Of a stretch of 64,000 nt of DNA, positions 21,669-32,440 are shown in pieces. Below the pieces are notes generated by a model. It made no database searches. It was not told the origin of the DNA and worked only from the letters and a program-made list of their open reading frames with translations. The stretch comes from Monodelphis domestica (taxonomy: Eukaryota > Chordata > Mammalia > Didelphimorphia > Didelphidae). Made by a program: the position numbers and the translations under genes. Every line of letters starts with the position of its first letter. Within the stretch, counting starts at the first letter, position 1. The stretch lies in NCBI RefSeq assembly GCF_027887165.1, contig NC_077228.1:109070043-109134042 (forward strand), read 5' to 3'.

Positions 21669-21694
21669 CCATATGTAGAACAAGAGCCAAGATA

Positions 21695-21935
21695 AACAAG
21701 ATGAAATTTAACAACGACTAATGTAAAGTTCTGCATTAAGGTATAAAAAAATCAATTACTCAATACTGGATGGGGGAGACCTGGCTTGATATCAGTTTGT
21801 GTGAAGACATCACATGAATCAGGAATGTGACACAGGAGCTTTAAAATATTAAAAATGCAAATGTAACCTCAAACTGGATTAAAAGAAGCCCAGGGTCCAA
21901 AAGGAGGTACTGGATAGGCCCAACGCTCTTTGCTT
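21695..21935 (+). repeat. L3/CR1-type LINE fragment
   Basis: TGTAAAGTTCTGCATTAAGG, ACTGGATGGGGGAGACCTGG and AAACTGGATTAAAAGAAGCCC match the inner 3' region of L3/CR1 elements. Confidence 0.6.
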
Positions 21936-22213
21936 CTGGTCAAGTCAAGGCTGAAACATTGGGTTTTTTTTAAAGGCAATTTTAAAAACCTTTTTTTTTT
22001 AATATTTGAAAAAAAAGAGGTAACTGGCCAGGGTGGTGCTCCTTCTGAAGGGAATAAGTAGAAGAGTAAGGGGTCTAGATGTCCCATGTCATTAAGGGTA
22101 AGTTGAAAGAATTAGCAAAGTTTATCTTAGAGGAGATTAAAATAGCAGACATTTATATCTCTTTGGTTTGAATTGGACTAGGCCAGTGGTTTCACTTTTG
22201 TCTGTTTAGTCAT
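21936..22213. other. Unassigned AT-rich sequence
   Basis: Possible further worn LINE sequence, not placed. No gene. Confidence 0.3.
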
Positions 22214-22798
22214 TTCCTTCCTTCCTTCCTTCCTTCCTTCCTTCCTCCCTCCCTTCCTTCCTCCCTCCCTCCCTCCCTCCCTCCCTCCCTCCCTCCCTCC
22301 CTTCCTTCCTCCCTCCCTTCCTTCCTTCCTCCCTCCCTTCCTTCCTTCCTTCCTTCCTTCCTTCCTTCCTTCCTTCCTTCCTTCCTTCCTTCCTTCCTTC
22401 CTTCCTTCCTTCCTTCCTTCCTTCCTTCCTTCCTTCCTTCCTTCCTTCCTCCCTCCCTCCCTCCTTCCCTCCCTCCCTCCCTTCCTTCCTTCCTTCCTCC
22501 CTCCCTCCCTCCCTCCCTCCCTCCCTCCCTCCCTTCCTTCCTTCCTTCCTTCCTTCCTTCCTTCCTTCCTTCCTTCCTTCCTTCCTTCCTTCCTTCCTTC
22601 CTTCCTTCCTTCCTTCCTTCCTTCCTCCCTCCCTCCCTCCCTCCCTCCCTTCCTTCCTTTCTTCCTTCCTTCCTTCCTTCCTTCCTTCCTTCCTTCCTTC
22701 CTTCCTTCCTTCCTTCCTTCCTTCCTTCCTCCCTCCCTCCCTCTCTCTCTCTTTTCTTCTTCTTCTTCCTCTCTCCTTCCTTCTTCCTTCTTCCTTTT
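22214..22798. repeat. (TTCC)n/(CCCT)n microsatellite
   Basis: About 530 bp of TTCC alternating with CCCT blocks, then a short CT/TTC tail. The 210-238 codon Lys/Glu/Gly/Arg open frames on the minus strand are repeat artefacts. It abuts the tail of the following SINE. Confidence 0.97.
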
Positions 22799-22988
22799 TA
22801 CTTTCTCTCTTAGAATCAATACTGTGTGTTGGTTCCAAGGTAGAAGAGCAGTAAGGATTAGGTGATTGGGGTTAAGTGACTTGCCCAGAGTCACACATCT
22901 AGGAGGTATCTGAGGCTAGATTTTAACCCAGGATCTCTCATCTCTGGGCCTAGCTCTTAATCTGCTGAGCCATCTAACTGTCCCCTTG
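22799..22988 (-). repeat. Family A SINE
   Basis: TTTCTCTCTTAGAATCAATAC, GGTTAAGTGACTTGCCCAG and CTGCTGAGCCATCTAACTG. Its tail is on the left, where the TTCC array begins. Confidence 0.9.
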
Positions 22989-22989
22989 C

Positions 22990-23236
22990 TAAGTTCTTTT
23001 CAGTCATATAAATGTCTCACTCTTCATGACCTCATTTGGGTCTTTCTGGGCCAAGATACTGAACTGGTTTGCCATCTCCTTCTCTAGCTCATTTGACAGA
23101 TAAGGAAACTGAGGCAAACAGGGTTAAATGACTTGTACAAAGTCACAACTAGTAAGTGCCTGAGGCTGGATTTGGACTTAGGAAGATAAATCTTCCTGAC
23201 TCTAGATCTGGAATTCTATACATTGTATCACCTAGG
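22990..23236 (-). repeat. Family B SINE
   Basis: TTCAGTCATATAAATGTC, GATACTGAACTGGTTTGCC and GAAACTGAGGCAAACAGGG, ending TTGTATCACCTAGG. Confidence 0.87.
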
Positions 23237-23238
23237 GC

Positions 23239-23455
23239 CATGTTGGTGAAACTATGGCACAGGAGCTGAGGGGGCTGCTTCCCTTCCCCTCTCCAAGAGC
23301 ACATGAAAACATTTCTCTCATCACCCACCCTCCTGCCCAGCAGCCTAATTGCAGTGTTTCCTCCCTCCCCTGTCTGGGATAAGGCAGGGGGCTCACATGT
23401 TGTGTGAGGGTTGCGGTTTGGGCACGCAATCTCTAAAAGGTTTGCCATAACCAGG
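23239..23455 (+). mobile_element. hAT-like non-autonomous element, ends unclear
   Basis: It starts CATGTTGGTGAAACTATGGC and ends CTAAAAGGTTTGCCATAACC, so the ends are imperfectly inverted. The inner GTGTTTCCTCCCTCCCCTGTC matches the better copy at 49076-49390. I could not see a convincing 8-bp target duplication. Confidence 0.5.
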
Positions 23456-23633
23456 GATTTCACAAAGGGGAAACTCCTTCTTCTAATACAGATTGACAAT
23501 TACTTTGAAACTTGCAGTCTTAGAGAATTTCCCTGAGAAGTTGTACAATATGTGTCAAAGTTGATACTTGAAGCCAGGTCACCCCTATTTTGATGCTGGT
23601 ACTCTATCCATCATTCCACACTACTTTAGAAGC

Positions 23634-23706
23634 AGCTTGGGGGTGCGTTAGATTTCTGAGCTTGGAACCAGGAAGACTTGAGTTCAAATCTGATCTCAGA
23701 CACTTT
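23634..23706 (+). repeat. Family B head fragment
   Basis: GGAACCAGGAAGACTTGAG, TTCAAATCTGATCTCAGACAC. Only the 5' part remains. Confidence 0.55.
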
Positions 23707-24024
23707 ATCACTTTATTTATTTTTAGTTTGCCAGATATTTTTAATAACAATTATAAAGGACCAAAAACATTTTCCCTCCACCCCTAGATAGCTTTTTTAA
23801 ATGAATGGTTTGCCTTTAGATACAAATACTGTATGACAATGCTTCCCCCCCCCCCCGGCCAAACTAATTTAAGAACAATTTTTTATACAAAATTCTGATT
23901 TTTCTCCTAAATTCTTTGGGAGTTGAGGGAAGAGTGAAAGGGTAAAGAGAATAGCCTGATCTTTTAACATTTTTAAATGAGGATTTTCCCCTAACCCCCT
24001 AATGAAATTAATCTGAGGATACAA
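23707..24024. other. Unassigned AT-rich sequence
   Basis: Contains a C12-13 run near 23847-23858. It may include a worn L1 3' end, but I cannot support that firmly. Confidence 0.3.
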
Positions 24025-24205
24025 ATATGTGACCTTGAGCAAAACATTTCACCTCTGTACACCTCAGTTTCCTTAACTGTAAAATGGAGATAATAATCAA
24101 GCTTCCCTTTCATGATGGTTCTAAGGATCAAATAAGATATATGTAAAGTGCTTACTAAAGGCACATAGGATGGTCTTAATAAATGCCAGCTTCCTTCCTG
24201 CCTAC
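24025..24205 (+). repeat. MIR
   Basis: TGTGACCTTGAGCAAAACA, CCTCAGTTTCCTTAACTG, AAAGTGCTTACTAAAGG and CTTAATAAATGCCAGC. Confidence 0.7.
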
Positions 24206-24254
24206 TAGCTTCATGCAAGTAAGGCATAGCAATTTTAAATTTTAAATATTTAAA

Positions 24255-24450
24255 AAATATTTATTAAGCTCCTCTTATCTGCTGAGTGCTGGGGTTAAAA
24301 GATAGAAGCTAAAAGAAAGACAGTTCCTGCCCTCAAAGCACTTCTGTTCTAATGGGGGTAAAAATAGCATTCAAAAGGGAACTGAAAATGAGGGTAGAAG
24401 GGGAGGATATGAAGGTGCTCCCACAGGGGGACAAGATGTGGAAGTCCAGA
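24255..24450 (+). repeat. Family G ancient repeat
   Basis: TATTTATTAAGCTCCTC, TGAGTGCTGGGGTTAAAAG, TTCCTGCCCTCAAAGCACTTC and TTCTAATGGGGG. Confidence 0.6.
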
Positions 24451-24685
24451 AAGTCAGAAAAACAGTCATGGGATACAGCTTGCTCCTAGTCACCATGTGA
24501 GTCAAGGGGCAGCTTCAAATCTGGAGTTTTTACTACTAAGCTGCCTCGCCAGCAATCTGTCTTGGCTAACTCTAGCTGTTTGGAGAGATAATATAAGAAA
24601 TAAGCTAATAGATGGGAAAGCAATTTGCAAGTAAGCATCTCTTTATAATTTATGGTCTCCTCTACACTAATAATTATCTCACATG

Positions 24686-24920
24686 AGCAGCTAGATGGTA
24701 TGGTGGATAGCGTGCTGGCTCTGGAGTCAGGAAGACCCGTCTTCCTAAGTTCAAACCCAGGCTTAGATATTTACTAGCTGGGCAAGTCACTTAATCCTGT
24801 TTGCCTCAGTTTCCTCATCTGTAAAATGAACTGAAGGCAAGCCTCTCCAGGAGCTTTGCCAAGAAAACCTCAAATGGGGTCACAAAGAGTCAGACATGGC
24901 TGAAACAACTGAACAACAAA
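24686..24920 (+). repeat. Family B SINE
   Basis: GAGCAGCTAGATGGTATGGTGG head, TGTTTGCCTCAGTTTCCTC, CAAAGAGTCAGACATGGCTG and an AACAACAAA end. Confidence 0.9.
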
Positions 24921-24934
24921 ATTGCTCACAGGGT

Positions 24935-25160
24935 CAGTATAGAAGAGTAGATAGAGGGCTTGCCTGTGGACCCGGGAAGAACAGGGTTCAAGTCTTGTTT
25001 CTCATACATACTTGGCTGTATGACTGGATATTCTGCTTACCATCTCACTGTACCCAGGCAGTTCTCTAAGGCTACAAATTGCAGAGCAAGTTCCAATTGG
25101 CATTAGAGGAAGGAATTTCCTGGAATTCCCTATGAGAAGATGAAATCACAGATCAGGTCC
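24935..25160 (+). repeat. MIR-like relic
   Basis: AGAGTAGATAGAGGGCTTGC, TTCAAGTCTTGTTTCTC, AGTTCTCTAAGGCTAC and a GAAATCACAGATCAGGTCC end. The end matches the relic at 11068-11240. Confidence 0.6.
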
Positions 25161-25210
25161 AAATAAGATTTAGTAATAATAATAAAAATTTTTGTGGTGT
25201 CTGAATTTGA

Positions 25211-25373
25211 AAAAAATCCTTAACTTCTTTCTCAGTATCCATTTTAAGATAAAAGGATGACAAGAGCTAGGCCATTGGGGTTAAGTGACTTGCCCAGGGT
25301 CACACAGTTAGGAAGTATCTGGGGTCAAATTAGAACTCAGGTCTCTTGTCTTCAGGTCTGGCACTCTTGGTAC
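25211..25373 (-). repeat. Family A SINE
   Basis: GGCCATTGGGGTTAAGTGAC, TTGCCCAGGGTCACACAG and AGGTCTGGCACTC. The tail region is worn. Confidence 0.8.
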
Positions 25374-25521
25374 TTAAAGTTTTGAAAATAACTTTATATA
25401 TGTTATCTCACTTGGTCTTTAAAATAATCTTTTGAGGAAGACACTAGTATTATCTTCATCTTACAGATGAGGAAACTGAGGTTAAATGTCTTGTCCAGGG
25501 TCCCAAAACCAGTGTCTGAGA
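25374..25521 (-). repeat. Family E relic
   Basis: TATATGTTATCTCACTTGG, CATCTTACAGATGAGGAAAC and ACCAGTGTCTGAG. Confidence 0.65.
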
Positions 25522-25528
25522 CAAAATT

Positions 25529-25658
25529 TGGTGATCAGGAGAACCTGATTCAAATTTGACCTTGGATGGGCAAGTCATTTAATTCCATTTGCTTAGTCCT
25601 TGGCCTTCTGTCTTAGATTTACTAGGACAGAAAGTTAGGTTTATTTTTTAAATTAAAA
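25529..25658 (+). repeat. Family A SINE, truncated
   Basis: AACCTGATTCAAATTTGACC, GGGCAAGTCATTTAATTCC, GGACAGAAAGTTAGG and an A-rich end. Confidence 0.7.
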
Positions 25659-26689
25659 AATACATATTTGGCAAAAGGATAGCAGCCTGGATGGATGAGT
25701 GAGTAAAGCTTACAAGCTGATTAAAGTGTGGAAGATAAACCCAGTGGGGTGGATCTTGGGGATGGGAGAGAAGACTCCTCGGGCCTTAGATATAAGTTCC
25801 AAGAAGCTGAGACTTCGGGCTACTCTAGGTGCTCAGTCCAGGTGGCCAAGCCCTGAAAAGAATCCCCAGAGGCAGCTTTCTGACTCTGCTCCCAGGGTCT
25901 GTCATTAGGCATTCAGGCAGCTAATTCTCAGAGAGGAGCTGCCAGAAAGGAGCCAGGATCCTTGTAGTGTTGAAAATTTGATGACTTTGAAAGGTTCCTT
26001 ATAAAAACCTCCTAGAGAGAATACAAAGGTTACGTGAAGACATTTCCCATCTAAAGATGCTCAATCCATCTCAGCAGGTCTTCTCCCTTGTTCCTAGTTT
26101 TCAGACCTTGATCCCCTATGTGGATTCCTAGTTGACAGAACCACCTCTAACGCCTGGTCCCTTGCCTCCTTTCGGATCCCCAGCCCTCAGCCTCAAATAT
26201 TGACTCTGGACCCCAGTCCCAGCCCCACACTTGGGTGCAGCTTTAGGTTCCTGTTCCAAGTAAGGGATGGGCACCAGACTGAAAAGTATCTGATTGTCCG
26301 TTTAGAAGAGCAGGTGACAGAGTGTCCTCCTGGAAACATGTAAAGCCTGGTTCTGTTATTTATTCCTATTCCAAGCCCATCTTTTCTTCTTTCCTCACAC
26401 AACTCTGGACCAGAGGAATGGATGGGAATTATCCCCTCATTCTCCTGCTCCTAACTCTTCCCTAAGAAGAAACTACAGCCCAGGGCACAAAGACTCATGG
26501 CACCCCTCTAGGTGCAATGCCAACTCCCATGGTGGCAGTCTGGTTCCCCAGAGAATGGTGGCCTATTTTTATGAATTATCTTGAGGGGTTGGGGTCTCTT
26601 TAACTGTATCACACTCATTTCCAGAAATATATAATTATTCCATCCCTAGATATTTCTTTGATTATCAGTTGGATAGACATAATTAGCTG
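25659..26689. other. Low-repeat sequence
   Basis: About 1 kb without a recognisable repeat. Small open frames (about 69 codons) exist on both strands but carry no motif. No splice-plausible exon stands out. Confidence 0.4.
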
Positions 26690-26917
26690 TTCTTGTTGTT
26701 GCTCAGTCATGTGGGACTCTGTGGCCCCATTTGGGTAGGGGGACAGCTATACAGAATGGTTTGCTATTTCTTTTTCCAGCTTATTTAATAGATAAAGAAA
26801 CTGAGGTAAACAAGGTTAAATGACTTATTCAGGGCTACACAGCTAGTAAATGGATGAATTTAAACTCAGGGAAATGAGCCTTCCTGACTCCTGCCGCAGT
26901 TCTCTACCTCACCTAGA
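26690..26917 (-). repeat. Family B SINE
   Basis: TTGCTCAGTCATGTGGGACTC, ATAAAGAAACTGAGGTAAAC and ACCTCACCTA end. The middle has diverged. Confidence 0.8.
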
Positions 26918-28179
26918 AAGGGGTATTTACTAAAGTAGTCTGTAGTAAGAGCCATGGGTATAAAAATAATCCCCTATAAGTCTATGATACATTCTCCCTT
27001 TGGAAGAGTAGACTCAAGCTTAGAGTATACATGTGCCCCAAGGATCACTTATATAGCCCCTGGTTATTGGAAATCTTTTTCTCTTTTCATAGCTTCCCCA
27101 TGAAATCCTCTTTTAGTGTAACTGCTGGGCTTCAAAGGTAAGTGCCCTCACAGAGTCCTGGGGCTGACATTCCTCAGTATGTCTGGTTTGTCCCTGTCCC
27201 CTGAAACAGATGCCACCATCAACCACCAATAACACCCAATGGGAAGTCTAAATCTTCTTATCACTCCAAGTTCACAAAGTCATTTTCTGGTAGGGGTGGG
27301 AAGAGGAAACAGAGATTCTCTTTTACTTCCTCTCTTCTACTTCCCCAAGCAGCTTCTTCCCAGATGCCTGACTAGAACTGGTCTGCTTCTGGAATGCAGG
27401 GTTCAGAACTAGTTTGCTTTTTATACAAAGTCCCACAGGATGATTTTCTTCAATCAGCTACAAGGTATTTACTGTGTGGTATTAGCTGCTTTCATTCAAT
27501 TTGTACCTGGGTCAGGTGACACCTTTGATGGATGGATTGCTTCTAACACCCAATCATATAATGGTTTCTTGCCTGATAAAGGGCTTGGGGCATCTTGTGG
27601 ATTAATGCTAATTGGAGTAGAAGGGTATGGGACACCCCTCTTACAGCATGCTAGAGTTAGAGGATGGGACCATAAAGACCATTAGGCACCACTTCCTCAT
27701 TCTTCTGAGAAAACCATGACATGGTAAACTGAAGGAATCTGCCCAGCATCACGCTACCTAGATACCACAATGTTAATTAGACTGAATAAATGTCTTTTCA
27801 TTATTGTGTTAATTTTCCTTTGACTATGTTGCATCTTATCTGCAAAGTTCCTAAAATGTGGTGTAATGAATACAATGTTGTGATCCAGATACCAGGGTAG
27901 AGTGCAGTAGGGCTAGATCTTCCCTCATTCTTCATACTATATTCCCTTCATGATTTATAATGGATGGACTTCTTGCTTGGAAGTACTAGGAGCCATGGAA
28001 GTATATGACTGAGGAAGGTAAAAAGTTAATAGCCCTTCTCAGTTATTCATGCACATATACTTTTTTGCTGGAGACAAGAGCTGTCTTATGTATATTAAAC
28101 AGAAATATGGATATTCTTAAATGCTGATTTTATGACAAGCCAGAAATTGACTGACAGGGTACAGAACAAATGTGGCATG
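26918..28179. other. Low-repeat sequence
   Basis: About 1.2 kb with little repeat content. An 81-codon plus-strand frame at 27440-27685 is unrecognised. A worn family D relic may lie at 27656-27765 (AGACCATTAGGCACCACTTCC). Confidence 0.35.
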
Positions 28180-28400
28180 AACAATTGCCATAGAAAGAGA
28201 AGAGAGACAGAGAGAAAGGAAAGAGACAGAAACAAAGAAAGGAGGAATGGAAAGAAGGAAAGGAGGAAGGAAGGGAGAAAGAAAGGGAGAAAGGAAGGAA
28301 AGAAGGAAAAAGAAAAGGGAAGAAAGGAAAGGACATCAATAAAGATGGAAAACAAGAGAAAGGGAGGAATGAAGGAAGAAAAAGGCAAAAACTTAGGTGA
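28180..28400. repeat. Purine-rich GGAA/GAAA tract
   Basis: An irregular G/A tract of about 220 bp. The Lys/Arg/Glu frame across it is an artefact. Confidence 0.85.
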
Positions 28401-28619
28401 ATGGAGAATGATGAGTGAAAAGGCAGAAATGATTTGAGTTAATCAAGAAATGAACTTAATGAGAGAAACTTAGAGGTGATGTAGACTGGGCAACTAGGAA
28501 AAGTGATCTTTTTCAGGGTGGATTTGGATTAAATGGCTTTTAAGTACCTTTGTAACTACAATGTTTTATGGCTTTGGTCATAAAGATTAGGGATAATGGA
28601 TCCAGGAGAGTTCTTTGAG

Positions 28620-28785
28620 TCCATTTAGTATACTTACCCCCTTTTTTTTTACAGATGAGGAAACTGCTGCCCAAGGAGGTTAAGTAGTACCTATAGTTAC
28701 ATATCTAGTAAATATCAGAGGCTAGAGTTGAACCCAGGGCTTCCACTTTAGAGTCAGTGCTACTCTATCTTTCTATTGCCTATAA
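28620..28785 (-). repeat. Family D relic
   Basis: TTTTTTACAGATGAGGAAACTGC, TATCTAGTAAATATCAGAGG and AGTTGAACCCAGGGCTTCC. Confidence 0.6.
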
Positions 28786-28820
28786 AACAACTCCCTCTGA
28801 GCATGGAAGACTGTCTAGGA

Positions 28821-29032
28821 CAGTGATGAAGAACCTTTTAGACAGTCAGGTGATGTGAAAAATGTCCTCAAGCACCTGTGGAGAAGGAGAGGGGAACAAC
28901 CTGACCCCATGTCCCTCTGGCCTTCTAATAATGAACTCTGGTGAACTCCGTGCTGGAGTGATGGTGCATATGCCCACAGAGAAGGCTCTGAGTGCTCCCT
29001 CAGACATGTGTGCCATAGGCTTGACACCATGG
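28821..29032 (+). mobile_element. hAT-like non-autonomous element
   Basis: Starts CAGTGATGAAGAACCTTTTA and ends AGGCTTGACACCATGG, roughly inverted. The flanking octamers GTCTAGGA (28813-28820) and ATCTGGGA (29033-29040) agree at 6 of 8 bases, which fits the 8-bp duplication of hAT transposons. No transposase is encoded. Confidence 0.55.
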
Positions 29033-29195
29033 ATCTGGGAGATAAGTCCATAGAGAACTAGCCAAGGTGAGTTTTGTTTCCTTAGAAACTGAGGATTCCT
29101 TTGCATGATATAGGTAAAAGTAGGTTGGAACCATGAAGAGACACTGGACTTATGGCTTAAGCTGTATATATTCTTTAACTAAATTATTTACTTGT

Positions 29196-30148
29196 GCAGT
29201 TTTCAGATAAAGAAATCAAAACTATTAATAAGCACATGAGAAAGTGTTCTCAATTTCTTACAGTCAGAGAGATGCAAATTAAAACAACTCTGAGGTATCA
29301 CCTCACACCTAGCAGATTGGCTAACATGACAGCAAAGGAAAGTAATGAATGCTGGATGGAATGTGGCAAAGTGGGGACACTAATGCATTGCTGGTGGAGT
29401 TGTGAATTGATCCAACCATTCTGGAGGGCAATTTGGAACTATGCCCAAAGGGCGATAAAAGACTGTCTGCCCTTTGATCCAGCCATAGCAGTGCTGGGCT
29501 TGTACCCCAAAGAGATAATAAGGAAAAAGACTTGTACAAGAATATTCATAGCTGCGCTCTTTGTGGTGGCCAAAAATTGGAAAATGAGGGGATGCCCTTC
29601 AATTGGAGAATGGCTGAACACATTGTGGTATATGTTGGTGATGGAATACTATTGTGCTAAAAGGAATAATAAAGTGGAGGAATTCCATGGAGACTGGAAC
29701 AACCTCCAGGAAGTGATGCAGAGCGAGAGGAGCAGAACCAGGAGAACATTGTACCCAGAGACTGACACATTGTGGTACAATCGAATGTAATGGACTTCTC
29801 CATTAGTGTCAATGCAGTGTCCTTGAACAATCTGCAGGGATCTAGGAGAAAAAACACTATCCACAAGCAGAGGATAAACTTTGGAAGTAAAAACACTGAG
29901 GAAAACCAACTGCTAGACTACAGTGGTTGAGGGGACATGACTGAGGAGAGACTCTAAGTGAACATTCTGGTGCAAACACCAACAACATGGAAATGGGGTC
30001 GAATCAAGAACACTTGTGATACCCAGTGGAATCACACGTCGGCTATGGGAGAGGTGGGGGGGGGGGAAAGAAAATGATCTTTGTTTCCAATGAATAATGC
30101 TCGGAAATGACCAAATAAAATAATGTTTAAAAAATTTTAAAAAATAAT
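29196..30148 (+). mobile_element. 5'-truncated L1 with target duplication
   Basis: About 953 bp: the end of ORF2, a 3' UTR and an A-rich tail after a polyadenylation-like AAATAAAATAATG. Identical 15-bp repeats AAATTATTTACTTGT flank it (29181-29195 and 30149-30163). A G-run lies near 30056-30065. It is the best-preserved LINE in the window and belongs to the same 3' UTR type as 9447-9775. Confidence 0.95.
29197..29790 (+). pseudogene. L1 ORF2 C-terminal fragment
   Basis: An open frame of 197 codons ends in TAA at 29788-29790 and is read straight from the truncation point, so it has no true start codon. The protein carries the ORF2 C-terminal region: VREMQIKTTLRYHLTP, then a Cys/His cluster C-X3-C-X7-H-X4-C (counting the codon at 29194 as residue 1: C53, C57, H65, C70), then PFDPA, IFIAALF and EYY. 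In intact L1 this region follows the endonuclease and reverse transcriptase and helps bind the RNA. Both catalytic domains are missing here, so the piece is inactive. Confidence 0.93.
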
Positions 30149-30231
30149 AAATTATTTACTTGTAATTTGCTGGTCTGTCTTTAATACATGCAGGTATCCC
30201 TTCCACATCATGACTTCTCCATCATGGTTTC

Positions 30232-30232
30232 A

Positions 30233-30282
<50 letters not shown>

Positions 30283-30283
30283 G
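30232..30283. repeat. (AT)n microsatellite
   Basis: Two pure TA runs are separated by CATATA. It is able to form cruciform DNA. Confidence 0.93.
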
Positions 30284-31221
30284 GCATAATAAATTAAATA
30301 GAAAAAGTTTTGAGGAATTTTGCAAAAGTCACAGATGATACACGAAGGCCAGCAGATGACACTGAAAAGGTTTAGAAACTCAGAAATGTCTAAAAATATA
30401 TGTTTAGCATTATATATCAACATATTTCATCTTTTGATGTCATAAATATACATAATTTCTTTTTAAAATTAAAATAAGTCTAAAGTTAAAGTTTGAGAAA
30501 AAGAACATGAAAGCTGGCAGATGACCCAAAGGCTAGAAATATAGGGATATCTTTAAAAGTTAATAACTCATAAATGCATTTCAGGTACTGGAAATACCCC
30601 ATAAAAATTCAAGCTTCTTTTCTTGTATGAAGAGAAGACCAAAATATCTTATGTGAATTTTATGTGGATTGGGGGGGTGCCATGCCCCTAACTCTCACAA
30701 TCTATTTTTGAATACTCACAACACTGTGAAAATAGTGAAGTAGATTCTTACTCCCTAAATGGCTGACAGTGTAGGAGGAGTAGAGTGACTTGGACAATCT
30801 AAGGGTTCAGAACTGTGTTTCCAGAGCTCTAGCTGTGAATGGAGGGTCTTCTTGGTGGGGATGATAGAAAGTACCACCAGGGTTCCCTATTTCATGGTAG
30901 CTGTGGCATTTCTTCATATCTGGGCAGGATCTGAGTTGGGAAAAAGAAGAATCAAATCTTAGGGAGTCTTAGGAGTGACCAAAGGACTAACCCTAACCAG
31001 CCTCAGAGGGAAAATTACTTGTGTGGTATACCTTGGGGGGGAGGGGTACTAGCAAGGTCCTAATGGCCCAAAGTACCTTTTCCATTAACATATGACTTTG
31101 GAGTTATATTTCTTTGGGTTAAGCACTGCCCTCTCCCTATGTCCTCTTTAAAATGCAAGAACTGCTGGGAACATAACACATTAAGTTCCTAACATCTCAG
31201 TGGGAATGAGGTTATAAGATA
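30284..31221. other. Unassigned AT-rich sequence
   Basis: No gene. GGCAGATGAC/CAGCAGATGACAC-like wording recurs at about 30349 and 30517, hinting at a diverged internal repeat. A G7 run lies at 30670-30676. Confidence 0.35.
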
Positions 31222-31378
31222 TTAATAGCTTGCATTTATATAGGCTTCTCAGTCTTTTCTTAGAATAACCTTATGAAGTGCCAGTGTTATTATACCCATT
31301 TTACAGATGAAGAAATAGAGATGCAGAGTACTTAAATGACTTATTCCAGGGTCACACAGCTCAATCATAGCAGCCAAT
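31222..31378 (-). repeat. Family E relic
   Basis: GCTTGCATTTATATAGGC, CCCATTTTACAGATGAAG and GGGTCACACAGCTC. Confidence 0.65.
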
Positions 31379-31477
31379 ACAAGCTTTTCCATGAGACATA
31401 CAGTGCTCTTTCCACTCTACTGTGTGCTCTTTCTACAAGGGTCTGCATTATCTCATGAGGTACTGATATCTCTTTTG

Positions 31478-31840
31478 CTAGAAATATTCAAGCAGAGGTC
31501 AAGGTACAGAGGAGATTCCTGCACTAGGTAGAAGGTATGATTGTTGTTGTTCAGTCATGTCCAACTCTTCGTCACCTCATTTGGGATTTTCTTGGCAAAG
31601 ATATTGGAGTGGTTTGCCATTTTCTTCTCCAGCTCTTTTTTGAGATGAGGAAACTGAGGCAAACAAGGTTAAATGACTTGCCCAAGGTCACCTAGCTAGT
31701 ATGTGTTTGAGGCCATATTTGAGCTCACAAAATTGAGTCTTCCTGACTCTAGGCCCAGTGCATTATCCACTGTACCCCCTAGTTATCCCAGGGATGATTA
31801 GATCTCTCTCTAACCCTAAACTTCTATGACTCTGTATTTG
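31478..31840 (+). repeat. L3/CR1-type LINE 3' end split by SINE
   Basis: The left arm (31478-31540) reads TTCAAGCAGAGGTC and GAGATTCCTGCACTAGG. The right arm (31789-31840) reads TCTCTAACCCTAAACTTC and TATGACTCTGT. Together they give the typical L3/CR1 end, with a family B SINE between them. Confidence 0.65.
31541..31788 (-). repeat. Family B SINE
   Basis: GTTGTTCAGTCATGTCCAACTC, GATTTTCTTGGCAAAG, GAAACTGAGGCAAACAAGG and CTGTACCCCCTAGTTATCCC. Confidence 0.92.
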
Positions 31841-32025
31841 TTGGGTAGAATGATTTTCTCAGTTACCCCTGAAATCAGGCAGCCTGAAGGAAGATTTTTT
31901 TTTGCCCACTCTTTGGTGCAAAAACCATCTAGTCTGGCTACTTGACTGTTCATAGGATCAAGACCCTGTGAGTCCACTGGAATGCAGCCTGAACCTTGTA
32001 ATATCGAGCTTTACTGGAAGGGAGA

Positions 32026-32140
32026 AAGGAAGGAAGGAAGGAAGGAAGGAAGGAAGGAAGGAAGGAAGGAAGGAAGGAAGGAAGGAAGGAAGGAAGGAAG
32101 GAAGGAAGGAAGGAAGGAAGGAAGGAAGGAAGGAAGGAAG
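32026..32140. repeat. (AAGG)n microsatellite
   Basis: About 29 perfect GGAA units. Open frames on both strands are artefacts. A G/A-rich tail continues to about 32225. Confidence 0.97.
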
Positions 32141-32261
32141 GGGGAGGGGAGAAAAGGGACAGGGGAAAGAAGGAGAGGCAAGGAAGAAGGGAGGATAGAT
32201 GGAGGGGGTGGTGGAAGGAAGGGTCAGTGCAGGGGAGGCAGACACTGGAAGACTAATGGGA

Positions 32262-32440
32262 TTAATACTTGGAATTCATTAGGCAAGAGATTTGGAACCA
32301 GTCCATCCTCTCTCCCGCAAATGGCCTAAACTGCCCCTCTAATAGCATTAAGCAAAATTACAAATCGGAGACTCTGACTAATCAATCTCCATAGAGTTTC
32401 TCTGCATATGCTGTGTGTTGGAGGTTGGGAGTGTGTGTGG
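32262..32440. promoter_or_regulatory. Candidate conserved non-coding element
   Basis: Non-repeat sequence contains TAATAGCATTAAGC, AAATTACAAATC, CTAATCAATC and TGCATATGC, which are AT-rich homeodomain/POU-like words in a compact stretch without CpG or coding signal. Function is inference; no alignment was possible. Confidence 0.28.

Noticed and set aside
22178-22894. 238-codon Lys/Glu/Gly/Arg protein
   Set aside because: It reads the TTCC/CCCT array backwards; the ends are SINE sequence.
23239-23499. 116-codon minus-strand open frame
   Set aside because: It overlaps an hAT-like element and has no motif.
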